Assembly (NCBI RefSeq): GCF_900170025.1
Contig: NZ_FWEX01000005.1
Coordinates: 1-64,000 of the forward strand
Reading direction: 5' to 3'
Length of the DNA: 64,000 bases
From: Nitrospira sp. ND1
Lineage (GTDB): Bacteria > Nitrospirota > Nitrospiria > Nitrospirales > Nitrospiraceae
This document shows positions 26,846 to 36,500 of the stretch, piece by piece; the stretch's first letter is position 1, and each line of letters begins with the position of its first letter. A program made the position numbers and the translations under genes. Below the pieces are notes generated by a model that ran no database searches, was not told the origin of the DNA, and was given only the letters and a program-made list of their open reading frames with translations.

Positions 26846-28057
26846 TCACAGAGCCCACCTCGGAAGATCACCGCAGTTTGTCCCTTGCCACTCGCCGTCT
26901 TTGTGCTCCTTCAACACGATCCCGGCGAACCGCTCGAGTTGACCGGGAGTCCTGGTATCGGCCGGATCACTCGCGTTCACAAAACTATCCTGCGCTGAAT
27001 CCCAGATGTAGACCTTGATCTCTTTACCCGGTTCATTGGGGACGAAGTGGAGGGAGTTGCACTGGTCATCGTAATGGATCTTGTGTGTTTTGCCCCACAT
27101 ACCCTGGGTATGGTCGACGATGTTCGGCGGCAACGACGTCGATGAAGGCGCACGACCGGGAACGACGGCCGATGCCGACTCCCCCTTGACCGTACCGATG
27201 CCCTCCACATTCAAGGTCTCCTCCCGTCCGCACATGTTCATCACGGTCATCTCCGAGGTGGTGATCTCGAGAATTCTCCATTGGTTCGCCAACCAGAAGT
27301 CGTGGTGTTTCTGGTCGCCATAGTCGCAGTCCGGTTTGCCTTCCAGTTGATGGTCTGCACGAAAAATGCCCGTGAGGTTTCTATTGTTCCTATCATGCAC
27401 CTGGGCGAAACAGCATTCCGGTCGCTGGGGACAGTGAATCGCTCCGAGCAGAAACACATCCGCCACGCGGGTGTCGCAATCCGGTTCGGATAAACCGGCA
27501 GCCTGATTCTCAGGCCCATTCGACGCAGACGAGGCTTGTCCCTGCGTGTCGTTCGGCACCTCAAGTCCGGAACGTTGCAGCACACCGGGATGCCCAGAGC
27601 TCAGGAACGCCCTTTCCTGTTGCACCACGTGGGACAGTTCGTGGCCAAGGAGGGATACGGTTCCTCTTCTCCCCAAACCGGCCGCCGCCGAGCCCAACAC
27701 AATTTCATGGCCGACCGTGTACGCCCTGGCCTGGACGGCCGTGGCCGAATCCGCGGCCTTGCCATCGCGATGCACACGCACCTTCCCAAAATCATGCCCG
27801 AAACGCGACTCCATCTGCGCGCGCAGTCCGGCCTCTAGCGGCTCCCCCGGCGACGCAAGCACCTCATGGACGAGGGATGGGGTCGCGCCAGTCCAGGCAT
27901 GCGGAAGTCTCTCTGACACCTGTCTGGCGCGACAATCCGGACAGGCGTTGCCGCAGGAGCAAGATCGATCACCCCGACGGCCATCAAACGAGGCACTCCG
28001 TTTCGTGGACAAAACAGCCGAACTGGGCCAGTAAACCTGAAGTCTTCGTATCATCAT
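26846..28057 (-). CDS. DUF4157 eCIS cargo-like protein, unknown C-terminal domain
   Basis: A 403-residue protein, last of the eCIS operon. A Cys-rich patch at 33-42 (CSCGNACPDC) resembles the N-terminal ribbon of the other DUF4157 proteins. The DUF4157 domain (about 65-150) includes RFGHDFGKVRVH and a metallopeptidase motif HELSH at 139-143. The C-terminal 230 residues hold several Cys and His (HCPQRPECCFAQVHD, CDYGDQKHHDFW, YDDQCNSLHFVP) and match no family I recognise. In eCIS loci DUF4157 marks secreted effectors or their processing unit; the C-terminal part is the likely effector. The start could be ATG 28057 or the next codon. Confidence 0.75.
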   Translation of the reverse strand: MMIRRLQVYWPSSAVLSTKRSASFDGRRGDRSCSCGNACPDCRARQVSERLPHAWTGATPSLVHEVLASPGEPLEAGLRAQMESRFGHDFGKVRVHRDGKAADSATAVQARAYTVGHEIVLGSAAAGLGRRGTVSLLGHELSHVVQQERAFLSSGHPGVLQRSGLEVPNDTQGQASSASNGPENQAAGLSEPDCDTRVADVFLLGAIHCPQRPECCFAQVHDRNNRNLTGIFRADHQLEGKPDCDYGDQKHHDFWLANQWRILEITTSEMTVMNMCGREETLNVEGIGTVKGESASAVVPGRAPSSTSLPPNIVDHTQGMWGKTHKIHYDDQCNSLHFVPNEPGKEIKVYIWDSAQDSFVNASDPADTRTPGQLERFAGIVLKEHKDGEWQGTNCGDLPRWAL

Positions 28058-28102
28058 CGACCTCCTGTCGCCATGCTTGCACCTTCTCTTCGGTCCGGAT
28101 CG

Positions 28103-30631
28103 CTACTGCATGAAGCTGAATTGTTCCGCGTACCACTTGAGATACGAGCCATCGGAGTTCTCTTGATTCATGAGATTGATGCGATCTTGCTCCAACCCTG
28201 CCTCATCGAGTCGATCGTACTCACGGAGTTGATCATCTGTGACATCGTGCAGTCTCTCAAAAGTGAGTCTGTCCTCGCCTGCGATCTCAACGAAATACCG
28301 ATCGATGGTCGCATCATACCCATACTTCACTGAATTCCAGCTCCCTTCTGGCGTCTGGAAATGAATCCACTTTCTGACGCCTCCGACAAGCTTTTCGAGC
28401 CGGACTGTATCCTCCTCAGCCGCTGCGAGGTCCACGAGCGAAGGATGGCGATAACCAGGCTCATTCGCCACACCAGGGTGCACATGGGAGATGGTCAACC
28501 ACCTGACTCCCGGTGTATTTCCCGGATAGACCACACCGTTCCTTGAGCCGACCACAACCGCATAGGTCCCGGCCGGATACTCACCCGTTCCAGAAATCGC
28601 CTTGAGTATCGCCACCTCAACTTGATCCGCGCCGCGATTCGTGGCCCATGCCGTGTAACGTTCCAGCAGTGATTCTCTATCCGCAGCCTTCGCCACGATC
28701 GTTCCTGGTGACACCGGGCCTGGGGTCGGTACCAGCGCGGTGCAGTTGGTCGGGTTGTCTGAGAACCGGCACCAGGTTCCGTTCGGCTGCTCCTTCCACC
28801 TATGGCCGTTCTTCAGATCGACCTCGTTGATGTACTTGCCGTCACCGTCGCTGATCGAAACCTTCTCCGCACGCTTCACGATGGCGAGTTCTTGATCGGC
28901 CAGGTCCTTCGGCAATGCATCGGGAAACTCCCTCCGATTCCCCGTTCTGGCCAAGAGTGCCGACTCTTCCGATGACAGGTCGGGAAGTCCCCTTGGAACC
29001 TGTCTCGGCGACACAAGCCCCTCTGGAGAGAGCAACTCAGTGATCGTTCGGCTGCTCGACGCCTCGTCGGGAATCAGCTTGGACGGCATCGTCGGACCAT
29101 TGGGTAGATTCGGAAACACCAGTGTCAGGTCACGGACTACGCCCGCCATGCGCGGGATCTGTTTCATCGCCGCCAACGATTTCTGCACCATCGCCACCGG
29201 ACCGATTTCGATGCCGACCAGCGCGAGCAGAAGTTCCACGATCGTCGGGCCGATCAACTTGCCGACCTCATAGGCGAAAATCGGTAGGCTCTGCTGCAGG
29301 AGGCCATCGAGTGCAGCCGCCTGGTTTCTGCCGAACTCTTCCCCCAGCGTGGCGGCTAATATCTCGCCATCGGGATCGTTCAGCAGCAGGATCGTCTCCC
29401 GAGCCGCCGCCTCGATGGCCGTCCACTGTTGCGGATTCAGCAATTGCACGAGGTCGAGCATTTCGTCCACCAGGCCCCGGACAGCGCCGATCGCGAAGGG
29501 TGCCGGAAACACCACATTCAGGGCGGCCATACGGCGCAGCCGTTCCGCCAAGGCCTCGAAGCCCGCTCCTTCCAGGCCCCTGCCCATGCCGTCGAGAAAG
29601 GCCGACGCATTCTGAAACTTCGACACCAACGGATCCTCGAATTCCCCGCCGGTGTGGGAAAACAACCGGCCTGCTCCGGGAGGTGACAGCACCCCTCCAT
29701 CCTCCGTTACAAAGGCTTCGACTTCCGGGCGGCCTAGAACGTTGGAGACCGAATAGTCTCCTCGCTCGTTCGTCCCCTTGTGAAAAATCGTCTCAGCATT
29801 GGTAAAACGGGAGTAGCGGCCGGAGAGTCCCTCCCATTCGAGCCGGTAGAGCCAGAGACGGCCGTACTCGTGCAGAATCACGATGGGCTCTCGCAGTGCA
29901 ATGGCCTCCACAATGGCATGGCTGCGTTGCCCCTCCGGCACACTCACCGCCAGTCGCTCGCGCGCAATCAACGTCGCCGGCCATGAACTCCCCCAGCTTC
30001 CCACCTCCTCGCCCACAAAGAGCGGCGGGCGTTCCTCCAGAAACTCCTTTGAATCGGGTTCCTCTTCGTCGGTGTAATACATCGGAGCCACGGACGGACG
30101 GGCCTGCACCCGAATAGGAGCATCGGACTCGAACTGGCCTGCGGCGCAACCGGCTTCGGCTTCCGCCGGATCGCGACGGGAAACCAATCCCCGCCGTTCA
30201 GCGATGGGTGACGGAGTCTTGCGATATTGAAGGACGTGCGCGACTTCGTGCGCCACGATGCGCGGGGGAGGATTCAGTGACGCGAAGGCCAATGTTTCCG
30301 GCCAGGCAGCCGCACGGGCGCCGGCCCCTGCCAGCAAAACGGATGCACCACGAAAGGCTCGAACGTCAGAGAGGTCGGCCTGGAAGGCCCTCTCCATGCT
30401 GGCTCGGTAGGGAACGGGTTCTGCTTTTCCCCCGTGAGTCCCTGCGGGCGGAAAGATCGCACATCGGCCGATATGGTGCTCGATCCGGGGTGGGCGGGAG
30501 GCGGCCTGTCCCTCCTCAGGTTGCCCATCACGGCCTCCGACCGGAGGGCCCATCGACGGTCCTGTCCAGCAGGACCCCAGCGTCCCCTCCTGCTGAGGCG
30601 ATCCCGCTCTGGCCTGCATGACCCGCTCCAT
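28103..30631 (-). CDS. DUF4157 eCIS cargo-like protein with JAMM-like C-terminal region
   Basis: An 842-residue protein. The N-terminal DUF4157 domain (about 75-140) has HEVAH at 128-132. The middle part (about 200-560) contains long helical, hydrophobic-rich segments, for example a Val/Leu/Ala-rich region near 400-500. After an NGHRWKEQPNGTWCRFS linker common before polymorphic toxin domains, the C-terminus shows SHVHPG...HPSLVDL, an HxHP-x11-SxxD pattern like the JAMM/MPN metalloprotease site. If correct, the tip domain would be an isopeptidase-like effector; the exact family is not certain. It lies 30 bases after a coiled-coil gene. Confidence 0.72.
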   Translation of the reverse strand: MERVMQARAGSPQQEGTLGSCWTGPSMGPPVGGRDGQPEEGQAASRPPRIEHHIGRCAIFPPAGTHGGKAEPVPYRASMERAFQADLSDVRAFRGASVLLAGAGARAAAWPETLAFASLNPPPRIVAHEVAHVLQYRKTPSPIAERRGLVSRRDPAEAEAGCAAGQFESDAPIRVQARPSVAPMYYTDEEEPDSKEFLEERPPLFVGEEVGSWGSSWPATLIARERLAVSVPEGQRSHAIVEAIALREPIVILHEYGRLWLYRLEWEGLSGRYSRFTNAETIFHKGTNERGDYSVSNVLGRPEVEAFVTEDGGVLSPPGAGRLFSHTGGEFEDPLVSKFQNASAFLDGMGRGLEGAGFEALAERLRRMAALNVVFPAPFAIGAVRGLVDEMLDLVQLLNPQQWTAIEAAARETILLLNDPDGEILAATLGEEFGRNQAAALDGLLQQSLPIFAYEVGKLIGPTIVELLLALVGIEIGPVAMVQKSLAAMKQIPRMAGVVRDLTLVFPNLPNGPTMPSKLIPDEASSSRTITELLSPEGLVSPRQVPRGLPDLSSEESALLARTGNRREFPDALPKDLADQELAIVKRAEKVSISDGDGKYINEVDLKNGHRWKEQPNGTWCRFSDNPTNCTALVPTPGPVSPGTIVAKAADRESLLERYTAWATNRGADQVEVAILKAISGTGEYPAGTYAVVVGSRNGVVYPGNTPGVRWLTISHVHPGVANEPGYRHPSLVDLAAAEEDTVRLEKLVGGVRKWIHFQTPEGSWNSVKYGYDATIDRYFVEIAGEDRLTFERLHDVTDDQLREYDRLDEAGLEQDRINLMNQENSDGSYLKWYAEQFSFMQ

Positions 30632-30661
30632 AACCGTTCCAGAAAGGGACGCGAACAGCCT

Positions 30662-30982
30662 TTACTTCCCTCGCCCCTTGCCGCGCACCGGCCGCGGAGG
30701 CGTCGGCTGATCGCCGAACCGTTTTTTGTCCTCTTCGATAAGTTTCTCCAAGGCCACGATTTCAGACTGATATCCGGCCACCTGTTGGTCGATGTGTCTG
30801 GTGACGGCAGCCCTGGTTTCCGTGAGATTGGCCACCCTTGCCTTCAAATCTGCCACCGTCGCTTCCCGAGCGGCGATCGTGGCCGCCTGGGTAGGTGGCT
30901 TCTTGAATGCAGCCTCCAGGGACGACTTCGCTTCACCGATGATTTTTGTCTGCTCTGCCAGGATCTGATTCAAGGTCGCCAT
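30662..30982 (-). CDS. Coiled-coil protein of the eCIS operon
   Basis: A 106-residue protein, almost wholly helical with heptad-like repeats (ATVADLKARVANLTETRAAV, YQSEIVALEKLIEEDKKRF) and a basic, Pro-rich tail ending RGKGRGK. GGAG lies upstream of the ATG. It sits between the fibre gene and a large DUF4157 gene. It may be a chaperone or adaptor for the cargo or fibre; no family is recognised. Confidence 0.65.
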   Translation of the reverse strand: MATLNQILAEQTKIIGEAKSSLEAAFKKPPTQAATIAAREATVADLKARVANLTETRAAVTRHIDQQVAGYQSEIVALEKLIEEDKKRFGDQPTPPRPVRGKGRGK

Positions 30983-31008
30983 CTCTATGCTCCTTTACCC
31001 ACGGACTG

Positions 31009-34000
31009 CTAGGGTTTGTTGAAACCGGATATCGGGGATGGAATGCCGCCGAAATTCACCGGGTTGGCCTGGGCCAAGTTGCCCATATACACCGCGTCTT
31101 TCATCCCGTGAAAATCCACGGAGGGGATCGGCACATTCGTCTTGATATGGTTGCCCATGACGATGGCGCTCCGTCCCGCGAGAGACACCGTAGCCGTCCC
31201 CTGCGCAGCGACGCTGGCATGCCAGCAAAAATTATTGCTGAAGAAAAGCCGTTCGAACCGCCGAAAGAGATTGTCGCTCACGGATTGTTGGGCGATTTCG
31301 ATCAACGCTGACCGGCCGGGTCCGAGAAACTTGTTATCCAGAATTTGAGCACTGAAGCCGAAAATCACCTGCCCCGCGCCGAGGGTGATCACCTGTTCCC
31401 ACCAGCCACGCATCCAGAGCGCGCGATGTTCCTGATTCGCATCCAACAGCGCCGCGTTGGCATAGGTGACCAGATTGCTCTGCACCCGGGCCTCCAGAAT
31501 CAGGTCTGCGACGATTCCCCAGGACAGCGAACTCACCATCGTATTATCGGGTGAGACTCCGGTGTTCATCACCTCGCACGATTCCACGCACAACTCTCCG
31601 ATTTGCAAGGAAGCCCCGATGCCGATCGACGGCACTTGCTGATAGCCGCAATTGAGCACGCGGTTTTCGGTCAAGGCGCATTTCGCAAATCCGACCAGGC
31701 TAAGGATGCCCCAATGTCGCATGTCTTCGACGAGATTCTGGCTGCAGGTCAGGGACGTGTGGAAGACCACCGTGACGCCGCCGCCGCCGCGTACGAGGCG
31801 GTTATCGACGACGACATTCGCCGTGCCGCCGCTGGTCGCGATGGGCCAGGCCGTGTTGGTGACACGATTGCCTTGCAGGCGGACACGACTCGATGCCGCG
31901 AGCAAGATACCGAACCCGACCTCCTGCCCGTCACTTTCCACCCGGTTGTCCAGTACCTCGGCCCCTTCGTTGCCGATCACGACGATCCCTTCCTGCACGC
32001 CGAGGACCGTGTTGCCGGCGACCCGGCCGCCGATCGTCCCGAGACTCCCCTTCCCGCCAAGCCGGGCGAGCAGGAGAGCAATAGGCCGCACAGCCCCCGC
32101 TTCCTTCAGTACCGAACGGAGTTGGTTGCGCTCGACAACGGCATTCCTGCCGCTCACCGCAATCCCTCCGTACTCGACGGAGGCATACAGAAGAATATTA
32201 TCGCAGATGACGCAGTCATCGGCGGCGACGTCGATCCCGAACGCCTTCAAGGTACCGGCTTCCACTTGCGCACCGAGCCGCACGATGTAGTTACCCGCGA
32301 TCCTCGAGCCCGCAGCGAGCGAAAACGGCACGCCGGTAAACAGACCGTTGTTCAACACGATGCCGAACACAAACCCCAACACGCGATTCTCTTCGATTCT
32401 CGCCGGGAAGGACACATCCTGCAGCAACAGACCCACGAGTCCACCGTCGCTCTTCCTCCCGTTCGTGGCATCGAAGCTGTTGCCCACAACAGTCAGGCCC
32501 GTCGTATCGGCGGCCGTCCAGAGGCCGTACTGTACATTGTCGACCAGACAGTTCATCACACTCACGTCGTTGCAGCGAGTGATGATCATTCCGGCGATCT
32601 GACTCAAGGCCCGCGCATGCAGGACGCAGCGTTCGACGGATGTGTTCCGGCAGCGATCCATTGCCACCATGGCCTGCATCACCTGGCCCTGACTCCCCTT
32701 CCTCTCCAGGTCGAAGGAGATGCCGCTCACGGTGACATGTTCCAAGAGCAGGCCGTCAGGATGGGCGATACGCAGAAGTTCGGGGCCGTCCGTCCGCACG
32801 ACCCGCGCGCCCAATGTTTCACCATGTAATGAGACGTGTGATTTCTCGATGCGGATCGGCGCCTGGATCTCGTGATCGCCGACCTTGAGGCAGACGCAGC
32901 CGCCCTCATCGGGCAACGAGTCGATTGCCGCTTGAATATCTTCACCGGGCCGCACGACCACCGTGCAACAACCCGGCGTCAACTCCGTCAGCGGCGGGAA
33001 GACCGTCCGACAGTCGTGAATCTCACCGTTCGGTTCGATGATCGCGAGGTGCGCGTGGTGATGATAAATGCCGAGCGGCGGCGCTTGATTGAGCCGCTCG
33101 ATGTCGGCATCCGCCGTCCGGGCCGCGAAACACCAATAGTCGCCGCTGTGGGCCGTGCCTCCCGCGAGGACTGTTAGGGTGGCTTGTACGCCAAGCTCCA
33201 ACACAAAACTTGGATTCGCTGCGGACAGTTCGATCAACCCGTCGGCGGTGAGGTCCAGGTTGATCAGTTGCGACCCATCAGGCTTTCGCACAATGCCGAA
33301 CTGGTCCCACCGAATCACGCGCACATGCTTGGCGGCATCGACGACACCCTGCGGAAAATCGGCCGCCGGCAGCGCAGGACTAAAGGTCAGCGTCTGATTG
33401 GCATCATCCACCGTCACCTTGCGCATCTCGCCGGGTAGACCGGCAAACTCGCGCTGATCGCTCGTCAATTCCACCCAATCTCCGGTCTTGATCCGCAGGA
33501 CATCGTCGCGCCCCAGACTCTCCACCCGCACGGTCGTGCGTCCGGCAAGGATTTCCAATAGCGAGGTGGCCACATGGGCGTTTTCCCGCGACCATTTCAC
33601 CTTCGCGGTGGTCGTCGTCGCGCTGTGCACCTCCACACGGTAGAGGTGGTTCTCCAGGCCGCGGTACCCGCCGGTCGGCGGCACGAGACAGGGATCCGGC
33701 TCCGTGGTGACGGCCACCGTCGTGGTGGTAAGCCTTGCCGAAGAGGAACGGTTCCCGGTCGGCCAGCCTGGAATGTCGCTGAGCGGGGTGTCACAGGTGA
33801 TATCCGGCGGAATGTTTGCCAACACCCTCACTTGCCAGGCCGTCTGGTAACGCGTGGTCGAATCGACGTTGACGGCCGGCTCGATCAGATCCGGCGCCTG
33901 GAGGTGGGTCACTTCCCGCCGCCACACGTCCAGATAGACTAACGACCGTACCTGAGCCGGCACCGTGACCGGTCCGCCATAGGGTTGATTCTTTACCGGC

Positions 34001-34326
34001 AAGGCTGCGGTCCCATACCCCTCTTCGAGAGTCGGCTCGAATGCCGGGGCGGTCCCGTGGTTCTCCGCCACATACCCGTCGACATACATACGGCCCTGGC
34101 CGACCGTGAGTTCGCCGCCGCTCACCGCGATCTTGAACCCGTCGGGCGTCTCATCGGGCACACCGGATCGGCCCACGACATCGATCGTTTCAGCCCGCCA
34201 TCGGCGGTCCTGGAGGTCTACGTACTCGTTCCAGTCGGCATCGAGGTCGACCCGCCCCTGCTGCCGCAGTACGCCCTGGTAATGTTTCTCAGGGTTAAAT
34301 CGTTTACGGCTGTAGTCACCACTCAT
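31009..34326 (-). CDS. eCIS fibre-like protein: DUF6519 plus right-handed beta-helix
   Basis: An 1105-residue protein. The N-terminal 400 residues match the DUF6519 pattern (YSRKRFNPEKHYQGVLRQQGR, VDLDADWNEYVDL, GRMYVDGYVAEN), typical of phage-tail-like loci. From about 480 to 1000 there are repeated short strands with Asn/Gly turns (VVGNSFDATNG, IAGNYIVRLG, VVERNQLRSV, LDNRVESDG), a parallel beta-helix. This suggests a surface fibre or tailspike for target recognition. AGGAG precedes the ATG. Antisense frames as long as 408 codons here are shadows. Confidence 0.8.
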   Translation of the reverse strand: MSGDYSRKRFNPEKHYQGVLRQQGRVDLDADWNEYVDLQDRRWRAETIDVVGRSGVPDETPDGFKIAVSGGELTVGQGRMYVDGYVAENHGTAPAFEPTLEEGYGTAALPVKNQPYGGPVTVPAQVRSLVYLDVWRREVTHLQAPDLIEPAVNVDSTTRYQTAWQVRVLANIPPDITCDTPLSDIPGWPTGNRSSSARLTTTTVAVTTEPDPCLVPPTGGYRGLENHLYRVEVHSATTTTAKVKWSRENAHVATSLLEILAGRTTVRVESLGRDDVLRIKTGDWVELTSDQREFAGLPGEMRKVTVDDANQTLTFSPALPAADFPQGVVDAAKHVRVIRWDQFGIVRKPDGSQLINLDLTADGLIELSAANPSFVLELGVQATLTVLAGGTAHSGDYWCFAARTADADIERLNQAPPLGIYHHHAHLAIIEPNGEIHDCRTVFPPLTELTPGCCTVVVRPGEDIQAAIDSLPDEGGCVCLKVGDHEIQAPIRIEKSHVSLHGETLGARVVRTDGPELLRIAHPDGLLLEHVTVSGISFDLERKGSQGQVMQAMVAMDRCRNTSVERCVLHARALSQIAGMIITRCNDVSVMNCLVDNVQYGLWTAADTTGLTVVGNSFDATNGRKSDGGLVGLLLQDVSFPARIEENRVLGFVFGIVLNNGLFTGVPFSLAAGSRIAGNYIVRLGAQVEAGTLKAFGIDVAADDCVICDNILLYASVEYGGIAVSGRNAVVERNQLRSVLKEAGAVRPIALLLARLGGKGSLGTIGGRVAGNTVLGVQEGIVVIGNEGAEVLDNRVESDGQEVGFGILLAASSRVRLQGNRVTNTAWPIATSGGTANVVVDNRLVRGGGGVTVVFHTSLTCSQNLVEDMRHWGILSLVGFAKCALTENRVLNCGYQQVPSIGIGASLQIGELCVESCEVMNTGVSPDNTMVSSLSWGIVADLILEARVQSNLVTYANAALLDANQEHRALWMRGWWEQVITLGAGQVIFGFSAQILDNKFLGPGRSALIEIAQQSVSDNLFRRFERLFFSNNFCWHASVAAQGTATVSLAGRSAIVMGNHIKTNVPIPSVDFHGMKDAVYMGNLAQANPVNFGGIPSPISGFNKP

Positions 34327-34418
34327 GTGCGCTCTCCTGCTGATTAGTGGGGTTTACTTCAATGGTTCGGACACCGGTGGGAAGACTGGTTCCCACATCC
34401 TTGCTCAAAGTCTTTTCG

Positions 34419-36500
34419 TCACGTGGCATGGAAGAGTCCCGCCTCCAGCCCGAACCTGAGATACTCCTGCAAGCGAATCTTGAGATTGTCTTCACGCTGG
34501 GGAGCGAAGACATCGTGGAACACCCCCATCTCGGACTCATCGTCCGCCCCGCGGCTGATTTCCTCAGGACAATGACCGGCCAACTGACCATAAGCCGCTT
34601 GCCCATACCGCCGCGCCGTGAAGGCCGGCCTCACGCGAGCCTGCGTCGCCAAGGTCAGCGCGAGTATTTCCGGATCGGTGAGGCTGCCTTTGGGCTGATC
34701 GGCTTCCAGCAACGCCGCATCCACGGCGAGAGCCGGCTGACAGCGATACCGGCGCGGCACGATGGAATTCAGCGGCACGAACGAAAATCGACAGCAGCCC
34801 TGCTGGTTCTGATCGGACAGAACCGGATGGGTCCAGGCATCGCCCGCCGCCAGCGCCGCGGCGAAGATCGTGTTGGAGGCAAGATCGAGACGCACCGTAT
34901 GGACTTTGCCGATCACCGTGGAATTAACAACGGTCAACGCCCCGCCGGCAGCCAGGCCATCAGGCGCTGCAAAGGCCACTCTGGTCGGCGCCGTCGCATC
35001 GAGCAAGGTATTCGTCATGGAGAGTTCCGTGCTGTCCACCAAGGCCACACCCCCGAGAAGACAATGATCGATCTCGACCTGCGTGCCGGCCCGCTCGACG
35101 ACCAGAGAAGACTCAGCGGGGGACAAGGACTCGCCCTCACGCGTGAGGGCAAGTCCCGGCACCAGCGTGCAGTGGCGCAACCGCAAGATACGCGCTCCAA
35201 CGCCACCGGCTGCCGTCACCCGCACGCGTCCTCCGGTAATGAGCAGCCCGTTCAGCGTGAGTTCCGAACCGGGCGCCAGACTGATCGTCCAATCGCCGCC
35301 GAGAACGACGGTCGGTCGATGTTCATTTGCGGCGCGCACCTCCACCTTGGCGGCCGCCGGGATCGTCAGGGTTAGGGTTTCCGGAAACCGTCCACTGTCG
35401 CCGATCTCCACAATCCCGCCGGTCTGCGCTGCGGTGAGTGCGGTTTGTAAACTCTGCTCCTGAGTCACCGTCTCGAACCCGCCGCCAAGCGCGAAGGTCT
35501 TGCTGCGCTCGTAGGACCCGCCTCCGGTCGGCATACTGAACCCGTACTGACAGGTCACCCGCAGGTTGACCGGCGGAGTACCGGTGGGAAACGCGATCCG
35601 TCCGAGCACCGGATCGATCGACACCTTACTCACCGGCAGGTGCGCCCAGGTTACGCCGTCGTCGGACAGGTTGCACACCTGAACATTGCCGAGCGTCGTC
35701 GTGACGTTGTCCGCTTCGATGAACAGGCTCAACTGCGGCCCGTAATACCGATCGAGATACCGGTCCAACACCCTCCGACTGATCGGTTCCGGCACGTTGA
35801 GGGGTTCGGCAATGTGGGTGATGTCGGTCTCCGATTGCGGTCGCGTGAACAGTTGGAAGTTGTTCCCCAACGGACTGAACAGAAACCGCTCGTCATCGAC
35901 TCGAAAGGCCGGCGAGCGCCGCAGCGAAAAGGCGTCCAGCCGCCAGAGGAACAATCCGATGTTGGGAATGTTATACCGCCCCTGTTGAGTTTCAATCCGC
36001 CGCACGTCCACGGAATGCGCCAGGCTGTTGAAGGCCGTCTCGCGCCGCTCCAGCACCTCCCAGTTCCGCAGGTCCGGCGTGGCTCGATTGGCCGGACGGA
36101 TGTGGTTCATGTACTGGCTGGTCTCAAGCCATTGGAAGAACTCCACGACGCGCGCGTTCCACCCCGTCACGTCTCGCGCCAATTGTTCAAGTACCGTCGC
36201 CGTTCCCTTGCGACGCCGATAGGCAATCGTATTGGCCACCTCGGCGCGCGCGCTGCGGGTTCGCTCCGTCACACCGTGCAACGTCCGGTAGCCGATCAGG
36301 TCTCCGATGTAGGGAGCCACCCAATCGGCGCAGGTCTCGATAAACTGGTCATCGTAGAGTTGATCGAGATTCTCTCGCAGCACCGCAATGTCTTCGGCCA
36401 GCACCTCGCACAATGCGCGCAAGACGCCACCTTGTTCGGCATCACGAATGCGATACAGCGCCGGAAGAAGCTGATAGACCTTGTCTGCTTCTGGATTCAT
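34419..36500 (-). CDS. Baseplate/tail protein I-like with beta-helix C-terminus
   Basis: A 693-residue protein. The first 200 residues resemble phage tail protein I and its eCIS counterparts (YQLLPALYRIRDAEQGG, LRENLDQLYDDQFIETCADW, VAPYIGDLIGYR, AYRRRKGTATVLEQLARDVT). The second half has beta-helix-like repeats (VVLGGDWTISLAPGSELTLN, GLLITGGRVRV, ILRLRHCTLVPG, VVNSTVIGKV). The protein probably links the baseplate to the fibre encoded next. Its ATG overlaps the stop of the upstream baseplate gene (ATGA). Confidence 0.8.
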   Translation of the reverse strand: MNPEADKVYQLLPALYRIRDAEQGGVLRALCEVLAEDIAVLRENLDQLYDDQFIETCADWVAPYIGDLIGYRTLHGVTERTRSARAEVANTIAYRRRKGTATVLEQLARDVTGWNARVVEFFQWLETSQYMNHIRPANRATPDLRNWEVLERRETAFNSLAHSVDVRRIETQQGRYNIPNIGLFLWRLDAFSLRRSPAFRVDDERFLFSPLGNNFQLFTRPQSETDITHIAEPLNVPEPISRRVLDRYLDRYYGPQLSLFIEADNVTTTLGNVQVCNLSDDGVTWAHLPVSKVSIDPVLGRIAFPTGTPPVNLRVTCQYGFSMPTGGGSYERSKTFALGGGFETVTQEQSLQTALTAAQTGGIVEIGDSGRFPETLTLTIPAAAKVEVRAANEHRPTVVLGGDWTISLAPGSELTLNGLLITGGRVRVTAAGGVGARILRLRHCTLVPGLALTREGESLSPAESSLVVERAGTQVEIDHCLLGGVALVDSTELSMTNTLLDATAPTRVAFAAPDGLAAGGALTVVNSTVIGKVHTVRLDLASNTIFAAALAAGDAWTHPVLSDQNQQGCCRFSFVPLNSIVPRRYRCQPALAVDAALLEADQPKGSLTDPEILALTLATQARVRPAFTARRYGQAAYGQLAGHCPEEISRGADDESEMGVFHDVFAPQREDNLKIRLQEYLRFGLEAGLFHAT

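Noticed and set aside
31603-32829. 408-codon frame on the plus strand
   Set aside because: It lies fully antisense to the DUF6519/beta-helix gene, has no ribosome site or domain and is a shadow caused by high GC content.
34316-34429. 37-codon minus-strand frame between tail-I and fibre genes
   Set aside because: It overlaps the ends of both neighbours, has no ribosome site and its sequence resembles no eCIS protein.
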